Shown piece after piece: positions 1 to 6,693 of a stretch of 9,864 bases of DNA (positions are counted from its first letter, which is position 1; every line of letters starts with the position of its first letter). Location of the stretch: positions 15,430 through 25,293 of the forward strand of contig DHPL01000003.1 in assembly GCA_002407905.1 (NCBI GenBank), read 5' to 3'. A program made the position numbers and the translations under genes. The notes below the pieces were generated by a model. That model was not told the DNA's origin, did not search any database, and saw nothing but the letters and a program-made list of their open reading frames with translations. The stretch is from Anaerolineaceae bacterium UBA5365. GTDB lineage: Bacteria > Chloroflexota > Anaerolineae > Anaerolineales > Anaerolineaceae.

Positions 1-2
1 TG

Positions 3-254
3 GGCGAGACCATGGCAATGATCATGGTCATCGGCAATTCGGTATTGATGCCCTCGCCGCTCACCAACAACCCGCTCACGCTTTGGCTGCGCCAGGCGCG
101 CACCCTCACCGGCAACATCGCCGTGGAGAATGCCTATGCCACCGGCACGCATGCCAGCATGCTCTTCGTGACCGGCGTGGTTTTGTACATCCTGATCATG
201 GTTGTGAATATCAGCGCCCGGTTTTTGATCCGCAAGGGCGAAGTGACGGCGTAG
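3..254 (+). CDS. pstC: Phosphate ABC transporter permease PstC, 3' part
   Basis: This is the C-terminal end of an inner-membrane permease subunit of the high-affinity phosphate importer PstSCAB. The open frame runs in from the window edge. Its first residues read GETMAMIMVIGN, the conserved stretch that follows the coupling (EAA) loop in PstC proteins, where the frame passes through the ATG at 12 without starting there. A final hydrophobic helix (from about ASMLF to NISAR) is followed by a short basic tail, RFLIRKGEVTA, on the cytoplasmic side. The stop is TAG at 252-254. pstA starts within 1-7 bases, so the two are translated from one message and would form the PstC/PstA channel pair. Most of the protein, and pstS if present, lie upstream of the window. 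The family assignment rests on this short conserved end plus the pstA-pstB context. Confidence 0.9.
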   Translation, partial: GETMAMIMVIGNSVLMPSPLTNNPLTLWLRQARTLTGNIAVENAYATGTHASMLFVTGVVLYILIMVVNISARFLIRKGEVTA

Positions 255-261
255 GGTGGAT

Positions 262-1197
262 ATGGCCCAAGTTAGCTCCTCGCTCAAATCTGAGAACGAC
301 GCCATGCGTTTGCGCCGTGCCGATAACCTGAAGGCGCGCAAGCTCAACCAAAACATTTGGTACGTCCTGCTCTGGATCGGCAGCCTGGTCACCGTGGCTA
401 TCCTGCTGGCTGTGATCGGCTACGTGATGGCCGAAGGTCTCAAAGTGGTCAACTGGGAATTCCTGACCACCCCGCCCCGCGGAGGCCTCTCCGGCGAGGG
501 TGGCATCTCCACAACCATCGTTACCACGCTCTACCTGGTGGGCCTCACCCTGGTTTTTGCCACTCCCCTGGGCTTGGGAGCGGCCATCTTCTTGGTGGAA
601 TATGCCGGGGACCAGAGCATCAACAATAAATTCATTGCCGGCTTGATCCAGTTTGCCCATTTTGGCGTGGAAACCCTGGCGGGCATTCCTTCGATCATTT
701 TTGGCCTCTTTGGTTACGCCCTCTTTGTTTCCACGCTTAGCCTGGGCTGGAGCCTGCTTTCCGCGAGTTTGGCCGGCGCCTGCCTCATTCTGCCCACGAT
801 CATCCGTACCACAGAGGAAGCCTTGCTTACAGTCCCGCGCGATTTGCGGCAGGGCAGTTTGGCGCTTGGGGCAACCAAGTGGCAAACTCTCACCAAGGTA
901 GTGCTGCCGGCAGCCATGCCCGGCATTGTTACGGGCGTGATCCTGAGCGTAGGGCGAATCATCAGCGAAACCGCGGTCTTTTTCGTCACCCTGGGCGGCT
1001 CCTACCGCATGCCGACCAGCATCATGGATAGCGGCCGCACGATGGCCCTGCACCTTTATTACCTGGCCATGGACACCCGCGCCTTTGACAAGGCCATGGG
1101 TACCGCGGCCATCCTGATCATCACGATTATCATCATCAACCTGGTCATCGATCAAATCTCCCGCCGCCTGACCAGGGGAGTTCGAGGAATGCAATGA
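262..1197 (+). CDS. pstA: Phosphate ABC transporter permease PstA
   Basis: This is the second membrane subunit of the phosphate importer; with PstC it forms the channel that PstB drives. The protein is about 311 residues, normal for PstA. A first membrane helix lies at about residues 33-55, followed by the family-typical segment with [16 protein letters not shown] and [15 protein letters not shown]. The ABC-permease coupling loop is near residues 192-218 ([19 protein letters not shown]), and several further hydrophobic helices run to the C-terminus. Two starts are possible: GTG at 256 and ATG at 262. I prefer ATG 262 because AGG at 253-255 sits six bases before it, while the GTG has no purine-rich site. 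The stop TGA (1195-1197) overlaps the pstB start in an ATGA junction, which points to translational coupling. Confidence 0.95.
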   Translation: MAQVSSSLKSENDAMRLRRADNLKARKLNQNIWYVLLWIGSLVTVAILLAVIGYVMAEGLKVVNWEFLTTPPRGGLSGEGGISTTIVTTLYLVGLTLVFATPLGLGAAIFLVEYAGDQSINNKFIAGLIQFAHFGVETLAGIPSIIFGLFGYALFVSTLSLGWSLLSASLAGACLILPTIIRTTEEALLTVPRDLRQGSLALGATKWQTLTKVVLPAAMPGIVTGVILSVGRIISETAVFFVTLGGSYRMPTSIMDSGRTMALHLYYLAMDTRAFDKAMGTAAILIITIIIINLVIDQISRRLTRGVRGMQ

Positions 1198-1985
1198 CCG
1201 ATCACGACCTGGAAACGCCTTTCAAGACCAAGCTTGAGACCAAGGATTACAGCCTTTACTACGGCAAATTTAAGGCCTTGAATGAGATCTCGATCAAGAT
1301 CCCTGAAAAACAGGTCACCGCGCTCATCGGTCCCTCCGGCTGCGGAAAAAGCACATTCCTTCGCACCTTCAACCGCATGAACGACCTGATCCCCGGCGTG
1401 AGCGTGACCGGCTCGGCGCTCATGGATGGCATGGATATCTTTGGTTTGGACGTTGTGAACCTGCGCCAGAATGTAGGCATGGTTTTTCAGAAGCCCAACC
1501 CCTTTCCCAAATCCATCTTCGATAACGTGGCCTATGGGCCGCGGGTGAACGGCCTGCGGGACCGCGAACGCATCCACGAGATCGTGGAACGCTCACTCCG
1601 CGGCGCTGCGCTTTGGGATGAAGTGAAAGACGACTTGAACAAAAGCGGTTTGGCACTCAGCGGCGGCCAGCAGCAGCGCCTGTGCATTGCCCGCGCCCTG
1701 GCAGTGCAGCCCACCGTCATCCTGATGGACGAACCGGCGGCTTCGCTGGACCCCATCGCCACCCTGCGCATCGAAGAACTCATCCACCGCCTGGCTGAAA
1801 ACTACACCATCGTGATCGTCACACATAATATGCAGCAGGCCGGCCGAGTCTCGGATTACACCGCCTTTTTCTACACTGACGAAACCCGTACCGGGCAATT
1901 GGTGGAGTTCGATCGCACCCATGTGATCTTCACCCGCCCGAAGGACCCCCGCACCGAGCAATACATCACCGGCCGCTTCGGTTAA
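1194..1985 (+). CDS. pstB: Phosphate ABC transporter ATPase PstB
   Basis: This is the cytoplasmic ATPase that powers phosphate import through PstC/PstA. It has 263 residues, standard for PstB, and every ABC motif is intact: Walker [10 protein letters not shown] at 46-54, Q-loop Q99 in the PstB-typical [11 protein letters not shown], signature LSGGQ at 155-159, Walker B VILMDEP at 175-181 with catalytic E180, D-loop SLDP at 184-187 and switch histidine H211. The FNRMNDL stretch after Walker A also fits PstB rather than other importers. An AGGA site (1185-1188) lies five bases before the ATG. The gene overlaps pstA by four bases and ends the operon here. The usual next gene, phoU, is absent: the following gene is on the opposite strand. 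The residues before the D-loop are AA, where CSA or TSA is common; I attach no functional meaning to this. Confidence 0.97.
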   Translation: MTDHDLETPFKTKLETKDYSLYYGKFKALNEISIKIPEKQVTALIGPSGCGKSTFLRTFNRMNDLIPGVSVTGSALMDGMDIFGLDVVNLRQNVGMVFQKPNPFPKSIFDNVAYGPRVNGLRDRERIHEIVERSLRGAALWDEVKDDLNKSGLALSGGQQQRLCIARALAVQPTVILMDEPAASLDPIATLRIEELIHRLAENYTIVIVTHNMQQAGRVSDYTAFFYTDETRTGQLVEFDRTHVIFTRPKDPRTEQYITGRFG

Positions 1986-2016
1986 CCGCTGCCCTCGTAC
2001 CTCGGCTGTCTGACTC

Positions 2017-2031
2017 CAGCCTCTTAGGCTG
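2017..2031. terminator. Small hairpin between convergent pstB and SDR genes
   Basis: A perfect 6-bp stem, CAGCCT and AGGCTG with a 3-base loop, lies in the 48-base gap between the pstB stop and the SDR stop (minus strand, 2034-2036). Its place between convergent genes fits a shared bidirectional terminator. The stem is short and neither strand has a clear T-run after it, so the call is weak. Confidence 0.3.
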
Positions 2032-2033
2032 CC

Positions 2034-2918
2034 TTATGTCCCGCCCAGGACCAGGTTTAGAGCTGCTTGCTCGCTGATTCCGAGAAATTCCAGGCTTTCC
2101 CGCCAGACGAATTCCACAGAGCGCGGATCGCGAACCTGCAAGCCGGGCTTTTCGAGCTTAAAGCGGTTGAAGTACGCCCCATGGGCATCCTGGAGTTCCG
2201 GAGCCAAGGCGGCATTCACAACGGCTTCCGCACCATCTTTGACGTTCAGGCTGAAGGGCCTAAGGAGCGGTACATTGAACACGTCCGTCGTCGGGATAGA
2301 GCCCGGGTGAACGCTCAGGACGCTCACGCCGCTTTGATCGAGCAGTTCACCCAGCTTGCGCGCCGCGGCCATCACCAGCGTTTTGCTGCAGCAATAGCGG
2401 ATGATGCCCCAGGGCATATTCCAGCTTTGGATCTGCCTGCGGTTCACAATGCAGAACCGGTGCCCCATGGACCCCAGAAAGACGATGCGGCTGGGGGCAT
2501 TGCACCGCAGTACCGGGCTGAGCTCCATGGCCAGGAGCATTGGCGCCAGGTGATTGACCGCGAAGGTCATCTCCAGGCCGTCGGCGGTCATCTCCGCGTT
2601 GCGCTGGCTGAGCGCGGCATTATTGATCAGCAGGTTGAGCCCGGGGTGGTTTTCTCGCACACGTCTGGCCAAACCCCGCACATTGCGCATCAGGCTCAGA
2701 TCGGCAATTTCGGACTTGATTGTGGCCGGCCCGCCGGATGCCCTTAACTCAGCTTCCACCCGGGCAAGTTTGGCTGGGTTTCGCCCGTGGAGGATCAGCG
2801 TGCAAGGGGTCTGGCTGAGCAGCCGGGCGGTTTCCAGGCCGATGCCGGAGGTGGCTCCGGTGAGCAGGATGGTTTTATCCTTGAGGTCTGGGTAACTGTG
2901 AACATCAAATTCGGTCAT
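2034..2918 (-). CDS. Short-chain dehydrogenase/reductase, probably NADP-linked
   Basis: A 294-residue oxidoreductase of the SDR superfamily with a Rossmann fold. The cofactor glycine motif TGATSGIG is at 20-27, NNAA at 99-102, and the full catalytic set is present: N122, S150, Y175 and K179 (Y-C-C-S-K). HGRN at 44-47 puts an arginine after the second strand, which in this family usually favours NADP(H). A VHPGS motif follows near residue 203. The overall pattern resembles the retinol-dehydrogenase/WWOX-like group, in which many bacterial members have no known substrate, so I do not name one. The ATG (minus strand, 2918) has no Shine-Dalgarno site but follows a TAAAAT box by six bases, so the message may be leaderless. 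The gene stands alone on the minus strand, convergent with pstB and divergent from the MFS gene. Confidence 0.92.
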   Translation of the reverse strand: MTEFDVHSYPDLKDKTILLTGATSGIGLETARLLSQTPCTLILHGRNPAKLARVEAELRASGGPATIKSEIADLSLMRNVRGLARRVRENHPGLNLLINNAALSQRNAEMTADGLEMTFAVNHLAPMLLAMELSPVLRCNAPSRIVFLGSMGHRFCIVNRRQIQSWNMPWGIIRYCCSKTLVMAAARKLGELLDQSGVSVLSVHPGSIPTTDVFNVPLLRPFSLNVKDGAEAVVNAALAPELQDAHGAYFNRFKLEKPGLQVRDPRSVEFVWRESLEFLGISEQAALNLVLGGT

Positions 2919-2924
2919 ACGCTT

Positions 2925-2930
2925 ATTTTA
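2925..2930 (-). promoter_or_regulatory. Candidate -10 box for a leaderless SDR transcript
   Basis: TAAAAT (minus strand) ends six bases before the SDR start codon, so transcription would begin at or next to the A of the ATG. The -35 position at 17-base spacing reads CTTTCA, which is only a weak match. No ribosome-binding site is visible before the start, which agrees with leaderless translation. The call rests on spacing and one box. Confidence 0.4.
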
Positions 2931-3022
2931 AGCCAGGAGAGGAATACTGAAAGCATTAACCCCTGGTTCGGTGCTTTTATCCCCAGCGGAGGAAGCCCCA
3001 ATGTAAATTCTTTTTCCCCACC

Positions 3023-3038
3023 AATCCTGCACAGGATT
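3023..3038. repeat. Perfect inverted repeat, operator-like
   Basis: AATCCTG and CAGGATT form perfect 7-base arms separated by two bases (CA). The repeat directly abuts, and shares its last T with, a TACAAT -10 box at 3038-3043, so it would lie between the -35 and -10 regions of the MFS promoter. A dimeric regulator bound here could repress, or activate in the manner of MerR-type proteins that bind long spacers. No regulator gene is nearby, so the binding protein is unknown. With a loop of only two bases, a DNA-level operator is more likely than an RNA hairpin. Confidence 0.5.
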
Positions 3039-3043
3039 ACAAT
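3038..3043 (+). promoter_or_regulatory. Candidate -10 box of the MFS gene
   Basis: TACAAT matches the -10 consensus at five of six bases and would give a start near 3050, about 25 bases before the ATG at 3075. No good -35 is visible 16-18 bases upstream (the 17-base position reads TCCCCA), which would suit a regulated or activator-dependent promoter. Confidence 0.45.
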
Positions 3044-3074
3044 TTTGACCAGTTAAACGAATTGGACCCCCACG

Positions 3075-4331
3075 ATGAAAAAACCTGTTTTTCCTAAACT
3101 GAAAGAAATTCCCAAAAACCTTTGGGCTGTCTCGCTCACCAGCTTCTTCATGGATGTGTCCTCGGAGATGGTGCTGAATATCCTGCCGCTCTTTCTGCAG
3201 AATGTATTAAAAGTGCCGGTGGCTACCATTGGCGTGATCGAAGGCATCGCCGAGGCAACCGCCTCCGTACTCAAAGTTTTCTCCGGCTGGCTCTCGGACA
3301 AACTGCGCAGCCGCAAGTGGCTGGCAGTTGCCGGGTACGCCCTTAGCGCGCTCACCAAGCCCTTCTTTTACTATGCCGGCACGCCGGGTGCCATTGGTGC
3401 CACCCGCTGGCTGGACCGTATTGGCAAGGGCATTCGCACGGCCCCGCGGGATGCCCTGGTGGCCGATTCGGTGGACCCGCAGATCCGCGGTTTTGCCTAC
3501 GGTATGCACCGCGCGGCCGACACAGCCGGCGCATTCCTGGGGATTTTTATCGCCATTTTCGTCGTCTGGAAACTTCAGGCTGGCAGCCTGGAACTCAGTG
3601 AGCATACCTTCAGGACCATCGTCCTGATCAGCATCCTTCCCGCCTTTTTGGCGGTGCTAAGCCTGGCACTGGGCGCCAGGGAAACCGGCATCAAGGGCAA
3701 GCATGCTGCGCCGCGCATCAGCCTCAAAGGCCTGGGGAAGAACTTTCTGACCTTTTTGCTCATCGTGGGAATTTTTGATCTGGGCAATTCCTCGGATGCC
3801 TTTCTGGTGCTGCGGGCCCAGGAACGCGGCATGAACGTGCTCCAGATCCTGCTGATGTTGGCAACTTTCAACCTGGTGTACTCGCTGATCTCTACCCCGG
3901 CCGGGGCGCTCTCGGACAAATTGGGGCGGCGCAAGCTGATCATTGGGGGCTGGCTGGTCTACGCCGCCATTTACCTGGGTTTTGCCCTCGCCCAAAACGC
4001 CACCCAGGTTTGGCTGCTGTATGTTGCCTACGGCTTGTATTACGGCATGGCCTACGGCACGGCAAAGGCCATGGTGAGCGACCTGGTTCCCGCGGAAATG
4101 CTGGGCACGGCGCATGGCACTTACAACGCGGTTCTGGGCATTCTGGATTTCCCAGCCAGCCTGATCGCTGGCTTGCTTTGGAGCGGCAGCGGGGCATGGA
4201 AGGGCTTTGGCCCTTCGGCCCCATTTTATTGGGGAGCCGGCCTGGCACTGCTGGCTGCCATCCTCTTTGCCCTATGGAAGCCGAAAACTGAAAAGCCCGC
4301 GGAATCCCCGGTGCCGGCGGCCCAGGCCTAA
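3075..4331 (+). CDS. MFS transporter, substrate unknown
   Basis: A 418-residue integral membrane protein of the major facilitator superfamily, about the size expected for a 12-helix member. The loop 2-3 signature (motif A) is at 71-81 as GWLSDKLRSRK, and the related loop in the second half is at 277-287 as GALSDKLGRRK, showing the two six-helix halves. SSEMV at 29-33 near the first helix and DRIGKGIRTAPRDAL at 114-128 are hallmarks of one bacterial MFS subgroup usually annotated only as 'MFS transporter'. The acidic and basic residues in the first helices suggest secondary transport coupled to an ion gradient, but the substrate cannot be read from sequence. The ATG has only a weak GGA (3064-3066) upstream. 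The palindrome before it suggests regulated expression. The glycosyltransferase gene starts 40 bases after its stop and may be partly co-transcribed. Confidence 0.92.
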   Translation: MKKPVFPKLKEIPKNLWAVSLTSFFMDVSSEMVLNILPLFLQNVLKVPVATIGVIEGIAEATASVLKVFSGWLSDKLRSRKWLAVAGYALSALTKPFFYYAGTPGAIGATRWLDRIGKGIRTAPRDALVADSVDPQIRGFAYGMHRAADTAGAFLGIFIAIFVVWKLQAGSLELSEHTFRTIVLISILPAFLAVLSLALGARETGIKGKHAAPRISLKGLGKNFLTFLLIVGIFDLGNSSDAFLVLRAQERGMNVLQILLMLATFNLVYSLISTPAGALSDKLGRRKLIIGGWLVYAAIYLGFALAQNATQVWLLYVAYGLYYGMAYGTAKAMVSDLVPAEMLGTAHGTYNAVLGILDFPASLIAGLLWSGSGAWKGFGPSAPFYWGAGLALLAAILFALWKPKTEKPAESPVPAAQA

Positions 4332-4344
4332 GAGGCGTGCGTGG

Positions 4345-4350
4345 TAAGAT
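4345..4350 (+). promoter_or_regulatory. Weak candidate -10 box before the glycosyltransferase
   Basis: TAAGAT lies 21 bases before the GTG start of the glycosyltransferase gene. No -35 is recognisable. It falls inside the loop of a 6-bp inverted repeat (AGGCGT at 4333-4338, ACGCCT at 4353-4358) that could also be a weak terminator or attenuator for the MFS message. Either role is uncertain. Confidence 0.3.
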
Positions 4351-4371
4351 AGACGCCTAAACGGAGTTCAT

Positions 4372-5568
4372 GTGAAGATCGGCGTACCTGCTTACCGCTT
4401 CGATTATTACACCAACAAACGCAATATCATCGGCATTCTGCCGGAGGCTACGTACGTGCCCGTGCGCGATCTCTTCAGCATCCGCCGCCGCTGGGCGCTG
4501 CGTTTCAATCGGCTGGTTGGCAAGCCGCTCATCCCTATTTTCGACCTCAACAACCAGTTCGAGGATTTTGACCTGAACAAGGTGAACCTCCTGCACTTCA
4601 GCAACGGGATCTCCTACGGTAAAACCCCCTGGTTTACCTCCTTCGAGACCATCGTGCCGCGCTTTAGCCGCCTGGTGACCCGCCACCAGGGCGAGGAAGC
4701 CCAAACCCTGCCTCTGGACGCGCTGACCAAACGCGGTTTGGAAGCCCTGGCGGGTAAGGCCTGCAAAGGCATCATCGCCTGGTCGCAAAACTCGCGCCGG
4801 ATTCAAGAGGATTTTCTGGGCCAGTTCCCCAATGATTACGCCCGGGCCATCCTGCCTAAAATGACGGTGCTCCATCCACCCCAGAAGCTGATCGTTAGCG
4901 AGCGAAAGCCCCGCGATTACACCCGTGAGGACCCCATGCGTTTCGTTCTGGTTGGTGCGGCATTCTTCCGCAAAGGCGGCCGGGAGCTCCTGAACGCCTT
5001 TGAGCGCCTGGTTACTGAGCGCGAACTGCCCGTCAAGCTGGTGGTGGTTTCTTCATTGCGGATTGAGGATTACGCCGCGCGGGAGACCGAGGCAGATGTG
5101 GCCTGGGCCAAAGGCAAACTGAATAGCGGCGCGGACTGGATCGAGTATTACCCCGCGCTGCCCAACGCCGATGTGATCGAACTGCAAAAAGGCGCCGATG
5201 TTGGCCTCCTGCCAACCTGGGCCGATACCTACGGGCTGAGCGTTCTGGAAGCCCAGGCCTGCGGCTTGCCCGTGATCAGCACGGACATCCGTGCCCTGCC
5301 GGAGATGAATGACGACCAGGTGGGCTGGCTGATTAAGGTGCCCCGGAATAAGCTTGGCGAAGCCTTGTACACCACTGCTGAACAGCGGGCGGAACTGAGC
5401 CGGGTGATCGAGCAGGGGCTGGAAGAAACGGTGCGCAGCATCATCGCCGACCCGGGGATCGTGGCCGCCAAAGGCAACGCCGCCATCGCCAAGATCCGCG
5501 CGGAACACGACCCGGCGCGCTACGCCGAAGCCCTGCGCCAACTCTACAAAACAGCGCTCGCGGCTTAG
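4372..5568 (+). CDS. GT4-like glycosyltransferase (glycosyltransferase family 1 domain)
   Basis: A 398-residue GT-B-fold glycosyltransferase that would transfer a sugar from a nucleotide-sugar donor; acceptor and product are unknown. The C-terminal half carries the donor-binding domain: GAAFFRKGG at 195-203 matches the usual G-R-L-x-x-x-K-G strand-loop, and ADTYGLSVLEAQACGLPVIS at 284-303 is the GT4 core. In the E-x7-E motif the first acid is Asp (D285) and the second is E293. The N-terminal half lacks the glycine-rich acceptor loop common in GT4 enzymes, and I recognise no subfamily. No signal peptide or clear membrane helix is seen, so it is probably cytosolic or membrane-peripheral. Translation starts at GTG 4372, with GGAG at 4363-4366 five bases upstream. 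An out-of-frame ATG at 4370 overlaps the start and is followed at once by TGA. No polysaccharide cluster surrounds it. Confidence 0.85.
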   Translation: MKIGVPAYRFDYYTNKRNIIGILPEATYVPVRDLFSIRRRWALRFNRLVGKPLIPIFDLNNQFEDFDLNKVNLLHFSNGISYGKTPWFTSFETIVPRFSRLVTRHQGEEAQTLPLDALTKRGLEALAGKACKGIIAWSQNSRRIQEDFLGQFPNDYARAILPKMTVLHPPQKLIVSERKPRDYTREDPMRFVLVGAAFFRKGGRELLNAFERLVTERELPVKLVVVSSLRIEDYAARETEADVAWAKGKLNSGADWIEYYPALPNADVIELQKGADVGLLPTWADTYGLSVLEAQACGLPVISTDIRALPEMNDDQVGWLIKVPRNKLGEALYTTAEQRAELSRVIEQGLEETVRSIIADPGIVAAKGNAAIAKIRAEHDPARYAEALRQLYKTALAA

Positions 5569-5669
5569 CCTGCGTTCCGTTTCCAAATTCTCAATCAAAC
5601 TGACGGCGCTTCCAAGCTGTGTCCGCCTTTACAAACGCGCTCACTCCAGGCTGCAGGCTCTTCAGGACA

Positions 5670-5698
5670 TTGAGAAGCCCCTTGGCATTAGGTATAAT
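5670..5698 (+). promoter_or_regulatory. Promoter of the aldolase-flavodiiron unit
   Basis: TTGAGA (5670-5675) and a perfect TATAAT (5693-5698) are separated by exactly 17 bases, a near-consensus housekeeping-sigma promoter. Transcription should start near 5705, giving a leader of about 30 bases with AGGAG (5723-5727) six bases before the ATG. The rest of the 165-base gap after the glycosyltransferase shows no strong terminator. Confidence 0.8.
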
Positions 5699-5733
5699 CT
5701 TTTTAGTAAATTCCTCAGGGATAGGAGCGTTAA

Positions 5734-6684
5734 ATGATCGTTACAACCAAGAAACTCTTTGAACACGCCTACGGCAAATACGCCATTGGCGCATACAACA
5801 TCAACAACCTCGAACAGCTTGTGGGCCTCTTTAAAGGCAACCTGGACTCCCAGGCGCCCTTCATTATCCAAATTAGCAGAGGCGCGCGTTCTTACACCAA
5901 TAAGGTCTTTCTGGAAGGCCTGATCCGTGCGGCCGATGAGGTTTACCCCGAATCTGTTTTCGCTGTCCATCTGGACCACGGCGATGAAGAAACCTGCTAC
6001 GACTGCATCGACTCCGGCTTTTATTCCTCGGTGATGATCGATGGCAGCCACCTGCCCTACGAAGAAAATATCGCTGTGACCCGCCGCGTGGTGGATCGCG
6101 CCCATGCCAAGGGGATCGTAGTGGAAGCGGAATTAGGCCAACTGGGCGGCGTGGAGGAACACGTGAAGGTAGACGAGGCCAATGCCAAACTGACCGACCC
6201 GCGGCAGGCAAAGGACTTTGTGGAACGCTCCGGCTGCGACAGCCTGGCTGTGGCCATCGGCACCAGCCACGGCGCCTTCAAGTTCAGCGGCACGCAGTCC
6301 CTGCACTTTGAGGTGCTTTCGGAGATCCAGAAGGCGCTGCCCGGCTTCCCGCTGGTGATGCATGGCTCCAGCTCGGTGCCGCAGGATGAGGTGGAACGCA
6401 TCAACAATGCCGGCGGAAAGATCCTTGGCGCGAAAGGCGTTGACCCAACGCAATTCCGCGAGGCCGCCCGCCTGGGTGTGACCAAGATCAACATCGATAC
6501 CGATGGCCGCCTGGTTTGGACCCGCGTTCACCGCGAATTCTTCCTGGAACACCCTGAGAAGTTCGACCTGCGCGACCCTGGCAAGGTATACATCGCCGAA
6601 TATGCCAAATTCATCGCCGCGAAGAATGAGTATTTGGGCTCTGCCGGTCAACTGCCCGACGTGACTGCTTTTTTGAAGGCTTAG
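5734..6684 (+). CDS. fba: Class II fructose-1,6-bisphosphate aldolase
   Basis: A cytosolic zinc-dependent aldolase that interconverts fructose 1,6-bisphosphate with glyceraldehyde 3-phosphate and dihydroxyacetone phosphate in glycolysis and gluconeogenesis. At 316 residues it belongs to the shorter class II forms (E. coli FbaA has 359). Seen motifs: HLDHGDE around 79-85, with D81 as the likely proton-handling acid and H82 as a zinc ligand; VEAELGQLGG at 129-138 with metal-associated E132; GTSHGAFKF at 175-183 with H178; MHGSSSVP at 208-215 with H209; and the phosphate-binding NIDTDGRL. These support a working enzyme. Class II aldolases acting on other ketose bisphosphates (tagatose type) share the fold, so the substrate is inferred; no sugar-catabolic genes flank it. 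It has its own strong promoter and is followed after nine bases by the flavodiiron gene. Confidence 0.93.
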   Translation: MIVTTKKLFEHAYGKYAIGAYNINNLEQLVGLFKGNLDSQAPFIIQISRGARSYTNKVFLEGLIRAADEVYPESVFAVHLDHGDEETCYDCIDSGFYSSVMIDGSHLPYEENIAVTRRVVDRAHAKGIVVEAELGQLGGVEEHVKVDEANAKLTDPRQAKDFVERSGCDSLAVAIGTSHGAFKFSGTQSLHFEVLSEIQKALPGFPLVMHGSSSVPQDEVERINNAGGKILGAKGVDPTQFREAARLGVTKINIDTDGRLVWTRVHREFFLEHPEKFDLRDPGKVYIAEYAKFIAAKNEYLGSAGQLPDVTAFLKA

Positions 6685-6693
6685 GAGAAAGAT

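Noticed and set aside
211..1194. 327-codon open frame on the minus strand opposite pstA
   Set aside because: It is a shadow of the GC-biased codons of pstA: the product is hydrophilic, low in recognisable motifs and lies wholly opposite a clear gene.
2067..2747. 226-codon plus-strand open frame opposite the SDR gene
   Set aside because: The minus-strand SDR has all catalytic residues; the plus-strand product shows no family features.
2988..3006. GGAGG followed by ATG-TAA, a possible minimal start-stop upstream element
   Set aside because: It lies upstream of the likely MFS transcription start near 3050, so it would not be in that message; probably chance.
4333..4358. 6-bp inverted repeat with a 14-base loop as MFS terminator
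   Set aside because: The stem is short, the loop long and no T-run follows, so it is noted only with the nearby promoter candidate.
5569..5669. Search for a terminator or small gene after the glycosyltransferase
   Set aside because: Only short imperfect repeats around the GGCTGCAGGCT stretch; no convincing stem with a T-run and no supported short gene.
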